DNA from: Opitutus sp. ER46
GTDB taxonomy: Bacteria; Verrucomicrobiota; Verrucomicrobiia; Opitutales; Opitutaceae
DNA: 64,000 nucleotides
Assembly: GCF_003054705.1 (NCBI RefSeq)
Contig: NZ_QAYX01000020.1
Location: 62,001-126,000, forward strand
Reading direction: 5' to 3'
The notes under the pieces: generated by a model
Told to the model about the DNA's origin: nothing
The model's input: only the letters and a program-made list of their open reading frames with translations
Databases searched by the model: none
Part shown: positions 16,892 to 26,018 of the stretch, one piece after another
Numbering within the stretch: position 1 is the first letter of the stretch
Layout of the letters: the number at the start of each line of letters is the position of its first letter
Translations under genes and position numbers: made by a program

Positions 16892-17668
16892 ATGAGCGAT
16901 TCCTCCGCCCCTGTCCTGGTTGCCACCGCCGGTCCGGTCACGACCGTGACCCTAAACCGCCCCGAGAAGCGCAACGCGCTCAACGTGCCGCTGCTCGACC
17001 ACCTCATCGCCGCGGTCGGGCATGCCGAGGCAGACCCAACGCAGCGCATCCTGGTGCTCCGCGGCGCGGGCACCGTGTTCTGTTCGGGCCTCGACCTCGA
17101 GGAGATGTCCCGCGGCGAGAACGCCGCCAAATCGGCCGACTTGGTGGAAGGCGCGCTGCGGCGGCTGTCCGGCACACGGCTCATGACGATCGCCGCCGTG
17201 CAGGGCGCGGCCGTCGCCGGCGGTGCGGGCCTGATGAGCGCAACCGATTTTGCGATCGCCACCCGCGACGCCAAGTTCGGCTACCCCGAGGTGCGCCGCG
17301 GCCTGGTGCCGGCGATTATCATGACTTTCCTTCGCCGCCAGCTGCGCGAACGCGACGCGCGTGAGCTCCTCCTGCTCGGCAAGCTCTTCACCGCCGAGCA
17401 CGCCCACGACATCGGCCTCCTGAACCGGATTGTCGCCGACGCCGCCGCCCTCGACGCGGAGGTGCAGTCGATCATCAGCTCGCTCCTGCAAGGCGCCCCG
17501 CAGGCGTTGAGCGAGACCAAGCGCGAGTTGGCGGAACTCTGGCCCTCGACTTACGAAGCGGACTTCGCCCGCGCCCACTCGATCCACGTCGCCGCCCGCA
17601 CTTCCGCCGAAGCCCAGGAAGGCATCGCCGCCTTCCACGCGAAACGCCGCCCCAACTGGGCGCCGTGA
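16892..17668 (+). CDS. Enoyl-CoA hydratase/isomerase (crotonase) family protein
   Basis: 258 residues. Crotonase features: TLNRPEKRNALN, VLRGAGTVFCSGLDLEEM (oxyanion-hole segment), AVQGAAVAGGAGLMSATDFAIA (second oxyanion segment, GGAG), then FGYPEVRRGLVPAIIMTFL with the expected Glu, and SETKREL. It would hydrate an enoyl-CoA, possibly a methylglutaconyl-type substrate given the neighbouring carboxyltransferase and AtuA genes, but crotonase substrates cannot be read from these motifs. It sits 222 bp after the AtuA genes with a probable terminator between, so it may have its own promoter. Convergent with the 2-oxoacid dehydrogenase gene. Confidence 0.88.
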   Translation: MSDSSAPVLVATAGPVTTVTLNRPEKRNALNVPLLDHLIAAVGHAEADPTQRILVLRGAGTVFCSGLDLEEMSRGENAAKSADLVEGALRRLSGTRLMTIAAVQGAAVAGGAGLMSATDFAIATRDAKFGYPEVRRGLVPAIIMTFLRRQLRERDARELLLLGKLFTAEHAHDIGLLNRIVADAAALDAEVQSIISSLLQGAPQALSETKRELAELWPSTYEADFARAHSIHVAARTSAEAQEGIAAFHAKRRPNWAP

Positions 17669-17763
17669 CCTGCGCCCCTGCACGTGCCCGCTTTCTCCGG
17701 CCGCTCTACTGCGTTCCTTGTCCTGACCGCAGACTCCGCTCCGTCCCCGTCGGAAACGCTGAC

Positions 17764-17809
17764 AAAGTGACGCTGGCTCCGTCGGAATCGGGTCAGCAAC
17801 GGTCACCTT
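17764..17809. terminator. Imperfect hairpin between convergent genes
   Basis: AAAGTGAC-GCTG near 17764-17775 can pair, with bulges, with CAGC-GGTCACCTT near 17793-17809. It lies in the 292-bp gap between the convergent hydratase and 2-oxoacid dehydrogenase genes and shares GTGACGCTG with the hairpin at 16745. No strong T-run. The remaining gap holds nothing recognisable. Confidence 0.33.
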
Positions 17810-17960
17810 GTTAGTTTCAGACGGACGCGCCATGTCGGGAAGCGGACGCGCGGTGGCCGTGTCGCCCGCTCCAGGCGCCGAGATTGGGAGCTGAGGTCAG
17901 GAGGACCCAACTGGCGCGCAGACGTCTCCGTTCGGTGGCGAAAGCCTCGCCGCCGGGCCC

Positions 17961-20900
17961 CTATGCCTCAGTCTCGCCTGGCAACGTGAACGTGGCGATC
18001 CCGTCCTTGAGGGTCCGTAGGAAGGCCGCGGCACCGGCCCCATTGACCACGCGATGATCGAAGGTCAGCGAGAGCGTTACGACCTCGCTCGGATACACGA
18101 CGCCTTCGTCGTTCACCATGCGCTCGTGCGCCTTGCCGATGAAGAGCGTGCTCATCGCCGGCGGCACCACAATCGGCGTGGCAACCTCCACCCCGAACGC
18201 GCCGAGGCTCGTGATGTTCAACGGCGCCTGCACGTCCTCCACGTGGCCGGCGCGCACGTCGGCGATCGCCTGCGTGTACGTGGCAACAAAGGCATCCCAG
18301 CCGAGCTTCGCCGCCCCGTGCACCACGGCCGTCGCGAGCCGGTCGCCCTCGAGCGCCACCGCGATCCCGAGGTCGAACGTCTCGTGCTCCACGATCGTGC
18401 CGTCCTTCTGCACCAGCCGCCGGAAGGGCGCATGGCGCTGCATCGCGCGAACGACACACCAGGCGAGCAACAAGGAGGGCGAGTAATCCCGGCCCGCCGC
18501 CTTGCCGGCCTCACGCGCCGCCCGGATCGGCGGCCACGGCGCATCGAGTTGCATGTTGGCGGTGATGAGCCCCGTCAGCCGCCGCGTGATCGCCGGGGAC
18601 AGCGCCGGCGCCATGATCTGCCCCGCCGCGGGTGGCGGCGCCTCGAAGCGTGGCACCCGCGCCGTCTCCTGCAGTTTTTGCAGACTCGGTGCCTCCGCCG
18701 GCAACACCGGCGCAACCGCCACAGGCGACGGTTCACTTCCCCGGGGCGACTCCGCCGCGGACGCCGCCGCCGACTCGGCCTCGGTCGTCTCCAGCGCACC
18801 GGGCACACTGAGCCGCGCAATCTCCCGGCCGATCTCGACCAGGTCGCCCAGCTGGCAGCGCCACTCCTTGAGGACGCCCACCACCGCGGACTCGATCGGG
18901 TACACCGCCTTGTCGGTCTCCACCTCGCACAGTGCCTCATCGAGCCCAATGGGCTCACCAGGCTTCTTAAGCAGTGACACGATTCGCGCGGCGCGAATTC
19001 CCTCGCCCATCACCGGCACCACCAGCGGCACGTCCCGGCCACGCACCACCTTGACGCGGGCGCTTGGGCCGGGACCGCTCGGCGTCAGCTGCAGCGGCGC
19101 CTCCTGCTGGAGCGCGACGGGCCGCGGCGCGGCCCGGTCGGTCATCACGCGCCGCACCGCCTGCACGATGCGTTTCGCGTCGGGGAGCGCCGTGTATTCA
19201 TAGATCGGATTGTAGCCGATCATCACGTTGCCCTTGGAAACCAGCAGCGGCGGGCTCACGAGCCGGCTCCACACGTCGGCCCGGCTCGTCAGGTGCGAAA
19301 TGATCATCTGTCCCACGCTGCAGTTCTCCGTGTCCTCCTGCACCACGATCAACCGGCCGGTGCGCCGCACCGACTCCTCGATCATCTCGCGGTCCCACGG
19401 CACGATCGAACGCAGGTCGATCAGCTCCACGCTCACTGCCTCGCCCAGCTCGGCGAGGGCCTCCTGCGCCTTCTCGACCGTGTTGCCCCAGGCGACAATC
19501 GTGACGTCGCTGCCCTCGACCACGCGTTTCGCATGACCGATTGGAACCGCCGTAATCGTGCGCGCCACGTCGCGCTCCACCCAGAGCATGTGCTTCGGGA
19601 TCAGCACGAGCGTCGGATCCTCGCCGTGCATCGCGCTCCAGAGCAGGCCCGCGGCGTCCTCCGGCGTGCTTGGGATCACCACGTTCAGCCCCGGGTAATG
19701 CGCGATCACCGCCTCGTTGGCCTGCGAGTGCCACAGCGACCCGCCGGGGAGATACGCTCCGTACGGCGCGTAGATCACGGCGGGACACGTCCAGCGCCCG
19801 AACGTCCGCCAGCGCAGCGTGGCCAAATTCGTCACGAGTTGGTTCCACCCCGGATAGATGAAGTCGATGAACTGGAGCTCGAACACCGGCCGGCGCCCGT
19901 AGCTCGCGAGTCCGCAGGCGACGCCCAGGATGGTCGACTCGGCCAGCGGCGAGTTGAATACCTGCTCTGGAAAGTCCGTCGAGAGCCGCTTCGTCAGGGT
20001 GAACACGCCACCCTTCGGATCCTGCACATCCTCGCCGAAGATCATCCGCCGCGGATCAGCGTCGAGGCCGGCGCGCAGCGTGAGGTTGATGGTGTCGCCC
20101 ATGCGGTAGCGGCCGGGTTTGAAGATCTCCTCGTCGAGGTCAGGCATCGGCCGCACCACGTTGGCCTCGAGCTCGGAGGGCAGCGGGTTCTCCGCATCCT
20201 CCGCAGCGGCGTAGTCGGCGCGCACCTGCTCCTTTACCTCGTTCTCGAGCCGCGCGTACTCGGACACACTGAGGAGGTCCTCGGCGATCATCTGCTCCTT
20301 CAGCACGCGCAACGGGTCGCGTTCCTCGAGCGTGGCCAGTTCCTCCGCCGAGCGGTAGATCTTCTGGTCGTCGGAGCTGGTGTGACTCGAGAGCCGCTCC
20401 ATCCGCACCCACAGGAACACCGGGCCCTCGCCCGTACGGATCCGCGCCATGAGTTCCCCCACGACCTGGTACACGTGCTCGACATCCCAGCCGTCGACGA
20501 CGACCCATTCGTCGGGCGCGAGCACGTTCAGCGCGAGCGGGTTGGTGCGGCGCGTGGGACTCGAAATGCCATAGCCATTATCCTCGACGACGAGCAGCAG
20601 CGGGAGCCGCCGCTCCTTCGCGAACGCCACCGTCTCATAGAAGTCGCCCTGCCGCGCCGCGGCATCGCCAACCGTCGCGACGGTGAGGCTCGACTTGCCG
20701 TCGAGCTGCATGCCCCACGCCATGCCGCACGCCGGCAGGAGCTGCGAAGCGGTGGGCGTGGGCACGCTCCAGATATGCAGGTCGGGGAAGCTGTAGTGCG
20801 ACGGCATCTGCCGGCCGTGCGAGGACGACTCGCGCTTGGCCATATAGTCGAGCGCGAGTTGTCGCGTGGACACTCCTCGGCCCAGCACCAGCGCGCGGTC

Positions 20901-21104
20901 GCGATAGTACGGGCACGCGTAATCGTCGGGTTCCATCAGCAGCCCGACGGCGGCCATCGCTTCGTGGCCGCGACCCGACACATGGAAATGCCCCTTGCCC
21001 TGCCGGTTGAGACTCTCCTCGCGGAGATCGCCGTGCCGGCTCTCCAGAATCGTGAGCAGCAGACGACGCTTCAATTCCGTCGATAGCGTGGCGACAGTGG
21101 TCAT
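17961..21104 (-). CDS. Single-chain branched-chain 2-oxoacid dehydrogenase, E1alpha-E1beta-E2 fusion
   Basis: 1047 residues. E1alpha about 1-325 (HVSGRGHEAM, CPYYRDRALVL, TPP site GDAAARQGD...NGYGIS). E1beta about 335-650 (FGEDVQDPKGGVF, FNSPLAES, FIDFIYPG). Lipoyl domain about 688-768 with ETDK lysine near 732. Ala/Pro linker, then E2 acyltransferase about 830-1047 (SPAITRRLTG, LNITSLG, FDHRVVNG with His 1017). It converts branched-chain 2-oxoacids to acyl-CoAs. No E3/E1-binding (PSBD) domain is visible in the linker. The usual Asp of 'DHRxxDG' is Asn. E1alpha/E1beta and E2 are normally two or three genes. Start ATG at 21104, with weak SD. The 285 bp upstream hold no recognisable gene. E3 is not in the window. 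Confidence 0.93.
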   Translation of the reverse strand: MTTVATLSTELKRRLLLTILESRHGDLREESLNRQGKGHFHVSGRGHEAMAAVGLLMEPDDYACPYYRDRALVLGRGVSTRQLALDYMAKRESSSHGRQMPSHYSFPDLHIWSVPTPTASQLLPACGMAWGMQLDGKSSLTVATVGDAAARQGDFYETVAFAKERRLPLLLVVEDNGYGISSPTRRTNPLALNVLAPDEWVVVDGWDVEHVYQVVGELMARIRTGEGPVFLWVRMERLSSHTSSDDQKIYRSAEELATLEERDPLRVLKEQMIAEDLLSVSEYARLENEVKEQVRADYAAAEDAENPLPSELEANVVRPMPDLDEEIFKPGRYRMGDTINLTLRAGLDADPRRMIFGEDVQDPKGGVFTLTKRLSTDFPEQVFNSPLAESTILGVACGLASYGRRPVFELQFIDFIYPGWNQLVTNLATLRWRTFGRWTCPAVIYAPYGAYLPGGSLWHSQANEAVIAHYPGLNVVIPSTPEDAAGLLWSAMHGEDPTLVLIPKHMLWVERDVARTITAVPIGHAKRVVEGSDVTIVAWGNTVEKAQEALAELGEAVSVELIDLRSIVPWDREMIEESVRRTGRLIVVQEDTENCSVGQMIISHLTSRADVWSRLVSPPLLVSKGNVMIGYNPIYEYTALPDAKRIVQAVRRVMTDRAAPRPVALQQEAPLQLTPSGPGPSARVKVVRGRDVPLVVPVMGEGIRAARIVSLLKKPGEPIGLDEALCEVETDKAVYPIESAVVGVLKEWRCQLGDLVEIGREIARLSVPGALETTEAESAAASAAESPRGSEPSPVAVAPVLPAEAPSLQKLQETARVPRFEAPPPAAGQIMAPALSPAITRRLTGLITANMQLDAPWPPIRAAREAGKAAGRDYSPSLLLAWCVVRAMQRHAPFRRLVQKDGTIVEHETFDLGIAVALEGDRLATAVVHGAAKLGWDAFVATYTQAIADVRAGHVEDVQAPLNITSLGAFGVEVATPIVVPPAMSTLFIGKAHERMVNDEGVVYPSEVVTLSLTFDHRVVNGAGAAAFLRTLKDGIATFTLPGETEA

Positions 21105-21389
21105 GGGCACTCGGTGGGGGTGAGAACGAGCCGGAGTGAGACGGCCAGGTGGGCAACTGCGGACACCCTGCGCAGGCGGCTTCGGTTCGCAACGCGTTTT
21201 CCGACTCCGGCCGCGGGGGCGCCGCCCGATTACGCCGTCCGGGCTAAGGGACCAGAAGCGGAAACGTGGGCGCGAGAGCACGCGCATAAAGAGGGAGCGG
21301 ACCGGCGCCGTCGCGGTTGAGGACCGCTGGCCAGAATTCGCATCATGCAAAATGCCGCCGCGATGCGGAGAAGGGGCGCGGCTTCACCT

Positions 21390-23426
21390 TCAGCATTCAG
21401 CCATTTCTTCCTCCGCCCAGTGCAGCAGACCGCCGCGGAACGCGGGGAAGCCGGCGCCGGCAAGGAGCGCAAAATCCACGTCGTCGGCCGAGAGCACGAC
21501 GCGTTCGGCGAGGCAACGCCGCGCCTCCTCGACCATGACCTTCATGAGGGCTTGCACGATCGCATCCTCCTGCGGTTGCAGCGGGGGCAGGGGCTTGGCC
21601 GAGTCGGCAGTCGTCCGCCCGAGCGCGGCGGCTTTGGGGTTCACGGCCTCACGGCGCCCATCGTAGCGATAGAACCCCTCGCCGCTGCCATTCTTCCGTC
21701 CCTTGAGCCCCGCCGCGAGGAGCCGGTCGCACGCCGTGGTCGCGGTGAAGCGGCGTGGGAAGTAGTGCGCGAGTTCGCCAAAGATGAATGCGGTGACGTC
21801 GATGCCCACCTCGTCGATCAGCCGCAGCGGTCCCATTGGCCAGCCGAAGTTGCGCAGCGCCCGATCGATCGCGCCGGCGTCGACGCCCTGCTCCCACACC
21901 CGCACGGCCGCGTTGAGATAGAAGAAGAGCACGCGCGTCATCAAGAACCCCGGCGAGGAGCGGCAGATCACGGGCGCCTTGCCGAGCAGGCGCACGAACT
22001 CCAGCGCGCGCGCCGCCGACTCGGGGGACGTGCGCGTGCCCATGACCAGCTCGACGAGCGCCATCCGGCTCACGGGGTTGAAAAAGTGAATTCCGAGCAG
22101 GCGGTGCCGCCCCGCGACGGACGCCGCGAGTTCGTCGATCGGCAGCGCAGAGGTGTTCGAGGCCAGGAGCGTGTCGGGCCGCACGATGGCGGCCAGTTCC
22201 GCAAACAGCCGCTGCTTGGCTTCGACGCTTTCGACGATCGCCTCGATCACGAGGTCGCAGTCGGCAAGGCCCTCCCAGGTCGTGGTGGTGCGAATACGCC
22301 CGTAGACGATGCGGCCATCCTGCGGCGTGGCCTGCCCGCGCTTCACGCCGTCGTCGATCAACCCGCGGATCACGCCCAGCGCGCGCTCGACAAACTCGAG
22401 CTGCACATCGCGCAGCACGACGTCGAAGCCGCGGGTGGCGAGCCAGTGCGCGATGCCGGCGCCCATCACCCCGGCGCCGACCACGCCGACGCGGCGGACC
22501 GGCGGCCCGACCTCGGCGCAGGGCTGGTCGGTGAACCAGCCGTCGAGCGTGCGCTTGCGGGCGGCCTCCCGCAGGAGGAACGCGTGGATCATGTTGCGAC
22601 AGTCGGCTTGCGCCGTCGCCTCGCCGAAGCGCTCGGCCTCGATCGCGAATGCCCCGGGCAGCGACAGCCCGGCGGTATGCTGGACCACGTCGACCGCGTG
22701 CAGCACCGCATAGGGTCGGCCGCCGCAGCGCACGGCCAGCTCGCGACGCGTGTCGGCCCAAAGCGTCGGCTCGGGCGGCGGCGGCGTGGGACGCTTCGGC
22801 AGCCCATCGGCGGCCAGGCGCAGGGCGGTGAGCTGCGCGTGGCGCCGGAGGTCGGCCGCGGGCACGCATTCGTCGATGAGGCCCGCCGCCAGCGCCTCGC
22901 GCGCCGGCAGCAACTGACCGCGGAGGATGTGCGCGAGGGCGGCTTTCGCGCCAATCAGCCGGGGCAGCCGGACGCTGCCGCCCCAGCCGGGGATCGTCCC
23001 GATGCTTGTCTCCGGAAAACCGATCCGCGTCTCAGGGGCGTCGCTCGCGATGCGCCAGCCGCACGCCAGCGCCACCTCCAGTCCGCCGCCCGGACACGCG
23101 CCGTGGATCGCCGCGACCACCGGCACGCGGCTCCGGGCCAGCCGTTCCAGCAACTGCTGCCCGTGGCGGGAGAACGCAGCCGCGGTGGCGGCATCAGGCA
23201 GGTTCTGCAACACGCGCAGGTCGGCGCCAGCGAGGAACACCCGCTCCTTCGCACTCACCAACACCAGGGCGACCGCGGCGCTGGCCTCGGCGGCATCGAG
23301 CACGGCGGCGAACGCCTGCAGGAGCGCGGCGTTGCAGACGTTGGCCCGGGCGCCGGGGGCGTCGAAGACGATCCACCCCACTCCATCGCGGTCCACGGTG
23401 AAACGGACTGGCAGGGCGGCGGCCAT
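21390..23426 (-). CDS. FadB/FadJ-like enoyl-CoA hydratase / 3-hydroxyacyl-CoA dehydrogenase
   Basis: 678 residues. The N-terminal crotonase part (AGADLRVL, IHGACPGGGLEVALAC, GFPETSIGTIPGWGG) carries the two expected acidic residues. The central NAD domain begins VGVVGAGVMGAGIAHWLATRGF, followed by SNTSALPI and HFFNPVSRMALVELV with the catalytic His. Two C-terminal helical domains follow (GFLMTRVLFFYLNAA, GWPMGPLRLIDEVGID). It hydrates enoyl-CoA and oxidises the 3-hydroxyacyl-CoA. It starts 11 nt after the thiolase stop, so the two are one operon, the usual partnership for beta-oxidation. Slightly shorter than E. coli FadB. Confidence 0.92.
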   Translation of the reverse strand: MAAALPVRFTVDRDGVGWIVFDAPGARANVCNAALLQAFAAVLDAAEASAAVALVLVSAKERVFLAGADLRVLQNLPDAATAAAFSRHGQQLLERLARSRVPVVAAIHGACPGGGLEVALACGWRIASDAPETRIGFPETSIGTIPGWGGSVRLPRLIGAKAALAHILRGQLLPAREALAAGLIDECVPAADLRRHAQLTALRLAADGLPKRPTPPPPEPTLWADTRRELAVRCGGRPYAVLHAVDVVQHTAGLSLPGAFAIEAERFGEATAQADCRNMIHAFLLREAARKRTLDGWFTDQPCAEVGPPVRRVGVVGAGVMGAGIAHWLATRGFDVVLRDVQLEFVERALGVIRGLIDDGVKRGQATPQDGRIVYGRIRTTTTWEGLADCDLVIEAIVESVEAKQRLFAELAAIVRPDTLLASNTSALPIDELAASVAGRHRLLGIHFFNPVSRMALVELVMGTRTSPESAARALEFVRLLGKAPVICRSSPGFLMTRVLFFYLNAAVRVWEQGVDAGAIDRALRNFGWPMGPLRLIDEVGIDVTAFIFGELAHYFPRRFTATTACDRLLAAGLKGRKNGSGEGFYRYDGRREAVNPKAAALGRTTADSAKPLPPLQPQEDAIVQALMKVMVEEARRCLAERVVLSADDVDFALLAGAGFPAFRGGLLHWAEEEMAEC

Positions 23427-23437
23427 GGCAGAAGGGC

Positions 23438-24622
23438 TCACGCTTCTGAAACCCGTTCCACGCAGATCGCAAGCGCTTCGCCGCCACCGATGCAGATCAC
23501 GGCGAGGCCGCGGCGCCCGCCGCGCTCGCGCAGCGCCGCGAGAAGCGTGACGAGGATACGCGCCCCGCTGGCGCCGATTGGATGGCCCAACGCAATCGCG
23601 CCGCCGCGCACGTTGAGCCGGTCGGCCGGCACGCCCGTCTCGCGCTGGAAGACCAGCGGCACGACGGCGAAAGCCTCGTTGACCTCCCAGAGGTCGACAT
23701 CCCGGGTGGTCCAACCCGCTCGGCGCAGCGCGTTGCCCGCCGCGGAGATCGGGGCAGTCGTGAACCACACCGGGTCCTGCGCGTGCGCGCCAAACGCGAC
23801 GATGCGCGCCAGCGGCCTCACGCCGAGCGCGGTGGCCGTCTCCTCCCGCGCCAGCACCAGGGCCGCGGCGCCATCGTTCAGCGTCGAAGCATTGGCGGCC
23901 GTGATGGTGCCGCCCGGCTCGAACACCGGCTTGAGCGTGCGCAGGCGCTCGTAGTTCACGCGTCCCGGCCCCTCGTCCTGTTCCACGCGCCGCTCCGCAC
24001 GTCCGTCCGACACCACGACCGGGGTGATCTCACCCGCGAACCGACCCGCCTGTTGGGCAGCATTGGCGCGCCGGAAACTCTCGGCGGCGTAGGCGTCCTG
24101 TTCCTCGCGACTGATCGCAAATCGGCGCACGCACTCTTCAGCGCAGCCGCCCATATGCAAGTCGGCATAGGGATCCCACAAGCCGTCGTGCACCATCGAA
24201 TCGAGCACCCGCTGGTGGCCGAGCCGGAACCCCTCGCGAGCCTTGGGCAGGAGGTACGGCGCGGCGCTCATGTTCTCCATGCCGCCAGCAACGACGAGCG
24301 AGGCGTCGCCCGCGGCGAGGGCGTGGACTCCCTGCATCACGGCTTGCAGCCCCGATCCGCAGACCTTGTGCACCGTCACGCAGCGGGTGGACGCGGGCAG
24401 GTTGGCCTGCAAGGCGGCCTGCCGGGCGGGAGCCTGCCCGAGCCCGGCCTGCAGGACATTGCCCATCAGCACGTCGCTCACGTGCGCGGGAGCAAGGCCG
24501 GTCGCCGCGAGCGCGCCCTGGATGGCGACCGCGCCGAGGCGGGGCGCCGGCACCGCGGCGAGCCGGCCCTGAAAGGAGCCGATCGGGGTGCGGGTGGCAG
24601 CGAGGATCACGGCGTGGCTCAT
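23438..24622 (-). CDS. Acetyl-CoA C-acyltransferase (thiolase)
   Basis: 394 residues, the normal thiolase length. Active-site segments: VHKVCGSGLQAVM with the acyl-accepting Cys, GGMENMSAAPYLL, VNEAFAVVPL, GGAIALGHPIGASGARI with the His, and CIGGGEALAICVE with the second Cys. It cleaves 3-ketoacyl-CoA to acetyl-CoA and a shortened acyl-CoA, or runs in reverse for acetoacetyl-CoA. First gene of the leftward pair with the FadB-like enzyme. Divergent from the LuxR-type regulator across 241 bp. The ATG at 24622 gives the canonical N-terminus (AVILAATRTPIGSF). Confidence 0.94.
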   Translation of the reverse strand: MSHAVILAATRTPIGSFQGRLAAVPAPRLGAVAIQGALAATGLAPAHVSDVLMGNVLQAGLGQAPARQAALQANLPASTRCVTVHKVCGSGLQAVMQGVHALAAGDASLVVAGGMENMSAAPYLLPKAREGFRLGHQRVLDSMVHDGLWDPYADLHMGGCAEECVRRFAISREEQDAYAAESFRRANAAQQAGRFAGEITPVVVSDGRAERRVEQDEGPGRVNYERLRTLKPVFEPGGTITAANASTLNDGAAALVLAREETATALGVRPLARIVAFGAHAQDPVWFTTAPISAAGNALRRAGWTTRDVDLWEVNEAFAVVPLVFQRETGVPADRLNVRGGAIALGHPIGASGARILVTLLAALRERGGRRGLAVICIGGGEALAICVERVSEA

Positions 24623-24783
24623 GGCGTCAGCACGGCGGAGCCACGCGCCGCCCGGCGGGGAACGATTCCGGCCTGCGTGGGAGAGGCATGTGGGAGGGGT
24701 GGGCGCGCAACAAAGCAGGGTTCGGCCAGCCCGCAAGTGACCGGCGGATTTGCTGCGCCCGCCACGCGCGGGCGGCGCGCCCC

Positions 24784-24806
24784 CCGTCCGGCAATACGCC
24801 AGACGG
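24784..24806. promoter_or_regulatory. Inverted repeat between thiolase and LuxR-type genes (candidate operator)
   Basis: CCGTCCGGC (24784-24792) and GCCAGACGG (24798-24806) form a dyad with 8 of 9 matching pairs around AATAC. It lies in the divergent intergenic region, about 57 bp before the regulator's GTG. Dyads of this size suit a dimeric LuxR-type DNA-binding domain. Not tested. Confidence 0.4.
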
Positions 24807-24863
24807 AGTAAACGACGCCGCGCCGATGTTGCGCCGGCCCGGAAAATCCCCTCGACTCGCGCC

Positions 24864-26018
24864 GTGCGTCCCTCCGGTTCTCCCTCGCTCCTCATCTCCC
24901 CTGAAGTCGCGCCTCCCGCCCTGTCGGGGGACTTGCTGCGGGTGCACGCCACGCTCACGCAACGTGATCTCTGGCACGCCCTGCGCCTGCTCGGTCGGGC
25001 CGCGATGCCGAGCACCTCGGTCACGCTCGAGCTCGATCTGACCGGCGAGGGCGCAGCGCTTCGCACCTACCGGCAGGGCCATCCCGCGGCCGCCCGCGAT
25101 GCCCGGGCACTGGCGCACCCCGCCCAAGAGTGGCTGACCCGCCATGTGGGCGCGCCGGTGTTTCGGCTATCGGATTGCGTCACGCTGCGCGATTTGCGCA
25201 ATTCCGCTTACTACGAACGCGTTATGCGACGTGCAGGCTGGGACAAGCAGCTGTCGATCGTGGCGTGGCGGGGCCGGCAGGTGCTCGGAATGTGGAATTT
25301 TCACCGCAGCCCCTCGGAGTCGGACTTCTCGCAGCGTGACCAGCGGCTGGCCGAGTCGCTGCAGCCGCATTTTGCCGCCGCGCTGCGGCGGGTGCTGGAC
25401 CATGAGGAGGCGGTCTATCGCGGCGAACAGGTTTCCCGGCTGCTGGAAGACGCACCCGTGGGCTTGCTGCTGGTGGACTGGGACCTGCGTCCACTCTGGT
25501 ACAACCGCGAGGGAGCCCACGCCTGTGCTGTCTGGAATCACGGCGAACGTCGCGCTTCCGCCCTCAGCCCGAAGCGCACTTTCCGGCTGCCACCCGCGCT
25601 GGCCGAAGCGTGCAGTGAAATGCGCACGCAGTGGCTCAACGCGCCCAACTCGGCCCGCGAGTCGGCGTTGAAGCCTCGCGTGCTCAGTGACGACAACCTC
25701 GGGCTGCACGCGAACATCGTGCTCCGGCCCGTGCTGACGAACCCGCTGCTCCGGCCGGCGTTCGAGGTTCAGCTCGATTACCGGCGGCCCCGCGGCGACC
25801 GCAACCGACCGCTTTCGCCGGGCGCCGTGGCGCTCCTCGCCCGGTTGAGCGCGCGCGAACGCGAAGTGGCGATGCGCGTCCGCGAGGGCATGGGCACGCG
25901 CGAGATCGCCGGCGAACTGCATCGCAGCCCGCTGACGATCAAGACCCAGCTCGCCGCGATTTTCCGCAAGCTCGAGGTGGGGAGCCGCACCCGCGTGGCG
26001 GCATTGCTCAACCGTTAG
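24864..26018 (+). CDS. LuxR-family transcriptional regulator
   Basis: 384 residues from GTG at 24864. The C-terminus LSAREREVAMRVREGMGTREIAGELHRS...TQLAAIFRKLEV is a GerE/LuxR-type helix-turn-helix. The N-terminal 300 residues lack an obvious receiver or autoinducer domain; they include a PAS/GAF-like stretch (EDAPVGLLLVDWDLRPLWYN). It is probably a one-component regulator. It is divergent from the thiolase-FadB operon and is the natural candidate to control it or the whole island. The upstream extension of the open frame is Arg/Pro-rich and unlike protein; the GTG was chosen because it starts the plausible sequence. Confidence 0.82.
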   Translation: MRPSGSPSLLISPEVAPPALSGDLLRVHATLTQRDLWHALRLLGRAAMPSTSVTLELDLTGEGAALRTYRQGHPAAARDARALAHPAQEWLTRHVGAPVFRLSDCVTLRDLRNSAYYERVMRRAGWDKQLSIVAWRGRQVLGMWNFHRSPSESDFSQRDQRLAESLQPHFAAALRRVLDHEEAVYRGEQVSRLLEDAPVGLLLVDWDLRPLWYNREGAHACAVWNHGERRASALSPKRTFRLPPALAEACSEMRTQWLNAPNSARESALKPRVLSDDNLGLHANIVLRPVLTNPLLRPAFEVQLDYRRPRGDRNRPLSPGAVALLARLSAREREVAMRVREGMGTREIAGELHRSPLTIKTQLAAIFRKLEVGSRTRVAALLNR

